Source: CAG-877 sp045125935 (lineage in GTDB: Bacteria; Bacillota_I; Bacilli_A; RF39; UBA660). From it: 64,000 bases of DNA. The stretch is taken from positions 62,001-126,000 of the forward strand of contig JBGVNW010000041.1 of assembly GCA_045125935.1 (NCBI GenBank), read 5' to 3'. How positions within the stretch are numbered: position 1 is the first letter of the stretch; each line of letters begins with the position of its first letter. Shown piece after piece: positions 61,585 through 64,000 of this stretch. The translations under genes were made by a program, and so were the position numbers. Below the pieces are notes generated by a model. It saw only the letters and a program-made list of their open reading frames with translations. It was not told the origin of the DNA and searched no databases.

Positions 61585-62433
61585 ATGTCAGAAAGAGAAT
61601 TAGATTCAAGTATGATTGATTATGTTGAGAATGAAACACCTAAAAATTATATAAAACAGTTACAATGGGATATGGCTATTGGTTTACAAGAAGTAGATGA
61701 TTTAAAACCTTCTAAATATTTAGAAAAGTTATTACAAGAAAATGTAACTGGTGAAAAAACTATTTATGAAGTGGAACAAGAGTTAAAACAATATTATGTC
61801 GATAAAAATACAAATGATGAAAAGATACATGATGAATATGAATGTGATCTAGTATCGACAAGAATTGTTCAATTATTAGAAGAGGATAAGTTTGAATTAT
61901 CTGTTGATTATATAAAATATGTTCATGAGTATTTATTTAGAGATGTGTATGAATTTGCAGGTGAATTTAGAAAAGTAGATTTTTCTAAATATGAAAGAAT
62001 TTTAAATAATGATTCAGTTGCGTATGGTGATTGCAGAACATTAGAAGAATCATTAGAATATGATCTTGTTTTGGAGAAAAATAGAAATTATGATGAAATG
62101 AACATTGTAGAAGTTATTAATAATATAACTAATTTTTCTTCAAGTATATGGCAAATTCATCCTTTTAGAGAAGGTAATACTAGAACAACAGCTTTATTTA
62201 TTGAAAAATATTTAATTTCTCTTGGATATAATGTAGATAATACTATGTTTAAAGAAAAATCAGTTTACTATAGAAATGCAATGGTAAGAAGTAATTACTA
62301 TAATAATTATTTAAATATAAAACAAGATAATAGTTATTTAATTAAATTTTATGAAAATTTATTGTTAGGGAAGAATAATGATTTACATTCACGAGACTTA
62401 ATTGTAAAAGAATTGTTTGATGAGAGTAAATAA
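61585..62433 (+). CDS. Fic-domain protein with intact active site
   Basis: 282 residues. Fic core: YVHEYLFRDVYEFAGEFRKVDFSK (about 111-134) and the active-site motif IHPFREGNTRTTALFIE (about 191-207), with His and the phosphate-binding Gly-Asn-x-Arg kept. It resembles the 'cell filamentation' class of AMPylases. No separate antitoxin gene is adjacent; the N-terminal helices may self-inhibit. Starts with RBS GGAGGTG. Own terminator follows. Confidence 0.88.
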   Translation: MSERELDSSMIDYVENETPKNYIKQLQWDMAIGLQEVDDLKPSKYLEKLLQENVTGEKTIYEVEQELKQYYVDKNTNDEKIHDEYECDLVSTRIVQLLEEDKFELSVDYIKYVHEYLFRDVYEFAGEFRKVDFSKYERILNNDSVAYGDCRTLEESLEYDLVLEKNRNYDEMNIVEVINNITNFSSSIWQIHPFREGNTRTTALFIEKYLISLGYNVDNTMFKEKSVYYRNAMVRSNYYNNYLNIKQDNSYLIKFYENLLLGKNNDLHSRDLIVKELFDESK

Positions 62434-62435
62434 AA

Positions 62436-62470
62436 ACTACAGGTCATAATTTTAACCTGTTTTTTTTGTT
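62436..62470 (+). terminator. Intrinsic terminator
   Basis: ACAGGT/ACCTGT stem and a T-run after the Fic gene. Confidence 0.8.
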
Positions 62471-62556
62471 TGATGAAAAGTAATAGTTTTATTTTAAACA
62501 AGTAATATGTAATTAATTGTTATCTGTGGTAAACTATATGTGAGGTGATTATTGTA

Positions 62557-63393
62557 ATGTTTAAACCTAAGGTTAGAGGCTCTTTTTCAGATAGAACTGG
62601 AAATGATAAAATAAATATGACTATTCAAAAAGACGAGCTTGATGAACGAACTAGAAATACTATTGTAAATTTATTTGATTATATATTAAATGTATGTGAA
62701 AATCGTAATAGAGAAGACGTTTGCTATTCATATATTTATAAACATATTTTTTGTGTTACGAAAGATGAGATTCCTTATCATTATAGTGAGAAGAGAAAAT
62801 ACATTGTTGATGGAATAAAAAGCGATTGGGAATATTATGATATATTTTCGTTTTTAGAGTCATTGTTAGAGTGGTTTTGTAATAGTGATTTTACTGATAG
62901 TACTTATGACATATTTAATGAAATGTTTGAAAAAGAATGTGTTGGTTATAGATTTATTGAAGGCAAGATAACTGATATAATTGACGATGTTGAGATTTCT
63001 GAAGTGGAAGATGCTTTAGATAATAAATTTTCTGCATGCAAGAAAAGTATAACGAAAGCATTTAATCTACTTTATGACAGAGAGAATCCGGATTATCCTA
63101 ATTCTGTTAAAGAATCAATTTCTGCTATAGAAGCTATGTGTAATATTATTTTAGGAAAGGATAATGCAACATTGGGTGATGCATTAAAGCAGTTAGAAAA
63201 GCAAGGTGTTAAGATTCATGGAGCAATGAAGACTGCTTTTTCCTCTCTTTATGGATATACATCTGACAAGAGTGGTATTAGACATAATAGTGGTATAGAT
63301 GAAAATACTACATTTGAAGAAGCAAAATATATGTTGGTTTCTTGTTCTGCTTTTTTAAATTATTTGATGCAGGTTTATAGTGATGTAAAATAA
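62557..63393 (+). CDS. AbiJ/HEPN-like protein, possible abortive-infection factor
   Basis: 278 residues from the ATG at 62557 (GAGGTGATT upstream). The N-terminal part (KINMTIQKDELDERTRNTIVNLFDYIL) resembles AbiJ-type N-terminal domains. The C-terminal part has the pattern SVKESISAIEAMCNIIL and ends with a HEPN-like DKSGIRHNSGI, with an Arg-His pair as in RNase HEPN domains. AbiJ proteins act in phage defence. The match is by pattern only. Its terminator resembles that of the preceding Fic gene. Confidence 0.6.
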   Translation: MFKPKVRGSFSDRTGNDKINMTIQKDELDERTRNTIVNLFDYILNVCENRNREDVCYSYIYKHIFCVTKDEIPYHYSEKRKYIVDGIKSDWEYYDIFSFLESLLEWFCNSDFTDSTYDIFNEMFEKECVGYRFIEGKITDIIDDVEISEVEDALDNKFSACKKSITKAFNLLYDRENPDYPNSVKESISAIEAMCNIILGKDNATLGDALKQLEKQGVKIHGAMKTAFSSLYGYTSDKSGIRHNSGIDENTTFEEAKYMLVSCSAFLNYLMQVYSDVK

Positions 63394-63395
63394 AA

Positions 63396-63430
63396 AACTA
63401 CAGGTCATTTATGACTTGTAGTTTTTATTT
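63396..63430 (+). terminator. Intrinsic terminator
   Basis: AACTACAGGTCAT/ATGACTTGTAGTT stem with a T-rich tail, near-identical in its left arm to the terminator at 62436. Confidence 0.85.
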
Positions 63431-63504
63431 AGAAGTGCTCAACCCTCGATTATAGGACACTTCTTTAAAGAATATTATATAAATAATAATTTATTTGGTC
63501 AATT

Positions 63505-64000
63505 TTATTTTTTTAAGTACTGAACAATATATTCATTATTAAAGTCTTTTGGATCTTTCATTGACTTTATTGTTTTAAGTGCTGGTCTTTTAAAGTGCTG
63601 TCTTAATTCTCTTCTTGATGTCCAGTAAGTATCTATTCCATATTCTTTCATAGTCATTAGATTATGCATGTACGGATGAAGATTCCTATCTATTGGACGT
63701 GATGTATTATAGTCAATAACATAACTTGGTAATAAGTCCATTGGAAGTTCATCTAAGGCAATATTATCCATATCACAAAATTCTATTCTACCAGTATTCC
63801 TATCAAATAAAATATTACGAGCTGCTACATCACCATATATGATTCCTAGAGAAGAAAAATATTCTAGGATTTCTTTAGTTTTATTTAAGAAATATAATTT
63901 TTCTTCTGGTGGTAAGAAATAAATATCAGCTTTAGATAAGTCTATGTCAGAAGTCATTTCGTAACCAACTATGATGTCATCAAGACTAATAGTACAAAGA
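63505..64000 (-). CDS. Kinase-like paralogue 10, cut by the right edge of the window
   Basis: The C-terminal two thirds of a tenth family member. Reading left from the edge: TISLDDIIVGYEMT (hinge strand), then IYGDVAARNILF (catalytic Asp, Asn), CDMDNIALD, YMHNLMTM and the tail FNNEYIVQYLKK. The frame stays open to the last base, so the N-terminal lobe is outside. It lies on the opposite strand, 32 kb from the array, next to the Fic and AbiJ-like genes. Confidence 0.8.
   Translation of the reverse strand, partial: LCTISLDDIIVGYEMTSDIDLSKADIYFLPPEEKLYFLNKTKEILEYFSSLGIIYGDVAARNILFDRNTGRIEFCDMDNIALDELPMDLLPSYVIDYNTSRPIDRNLHPYMHNLMTMKEYGIDTYWTSRRELRQHFKRPALKTIKSMKDPKDFNNEYIVQYLKK

Overview
The window is very AT-rich chromosomal DNA of a Gram-positive, low-GC Bacillota. 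PolC, the nusA-infB-rbfA operon, the SpoIVFA/SpoIVFB pair, two CotY/CotZ-like spore coat proteins, an orphan sporulation-type histidine kinase and Esx/DUF4176 proteins of a type VIIb secretion system all point to an endospore-forming member of class Bacilli or a close relative. Genes end in TAA, TAG and TGA, and tryptophan is TGG, so the standard bacterial code fits. The exact lineage cannot be read from this window; an uncultured gut-type Erysipelotrichia/RF39-like lineage is a guess.

Layout. 1-6.4 kb: the 3' part of a large membrane protein, then a SPOR protein-radC-mreC-mreD-spoIVFA-spoIVFB operon (the Bacillus order without maf, mreB and minCD) and tRNA-Ala. 6.4-8.3 kb: a CarD regulator behind a terminator-like leader, and a PrsW-type protease. 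8.3-15.9 kb: a type VII secretion cargo locus with two small Esx-like proteins, three DUF4176 proteins, a 1473-residue repeat protein and an IS200 insertion. 15.9-23.2 kb: RodA/FtsW, spore coat proteins, an EIIB-like protein, a GH3 glycosidase, a histidine kinase and an M29 aminopeptidase. 23.2-23.8 kb: two tandem copies of what looks like a type I toxin-antitoxin module. 23.8-31.6 kb: an HTH/degenerate-Fic regulator followed by nine tandem, divergent, kinase-like paralogues. A tenth paralogue runs off the right edge. 31.6-41.2 kb: RluB, a glycosyltransferase, ferredoxin, unknown proteins, PolC and DUF1653. 41.3-43.9 kb: an accessory patch with a RhuM-Doc protein and a chimeric integrase. 44-56.2 kb: a D,D-carboxypeptidase/TruB fusion, a J-domain/LysM protein, a Ca/cation antiporter, a transglutaminase-like protein, the rimP-nusA-ylxR-infB-rbfA operon and a VUT transporter. 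56.7-64 kb: unknown proteins, an RpoA-CTD-like protein, a structured leader RNA, an ABC exporter, a thrS remnant, a small RNA, an active-type Fic protein, an AbiJ/HEPN-like protein and the tenth kinase paralogue.

The most unusual part is the 23.2-31.6 kb block. A regulator made of an excisionase-like HTH and a catalytically dead Fic domain overlaps the first of nine kinase-like genes. Its promoter carries two palindromic sites, one of them overlapping the -10 box. All nine genes keep the catalytic-loop Asp/Asn and a CDxDN metal-binding motif, and share a near-invariant C-terminus, yet have diverged widely elsewhere. I do not recognise this as a described system. The tenth copy again lies near a Fic gene, this time an intact one, and an AbiJ-like gene, which suggests a conflict or signalling role, but that is inference.

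Other unusual points are three genes whose best-placed start codons are ATC or ATT, an RBS-occluding leader RNA before the ABC exporter, and several fused or chimeric proteins.
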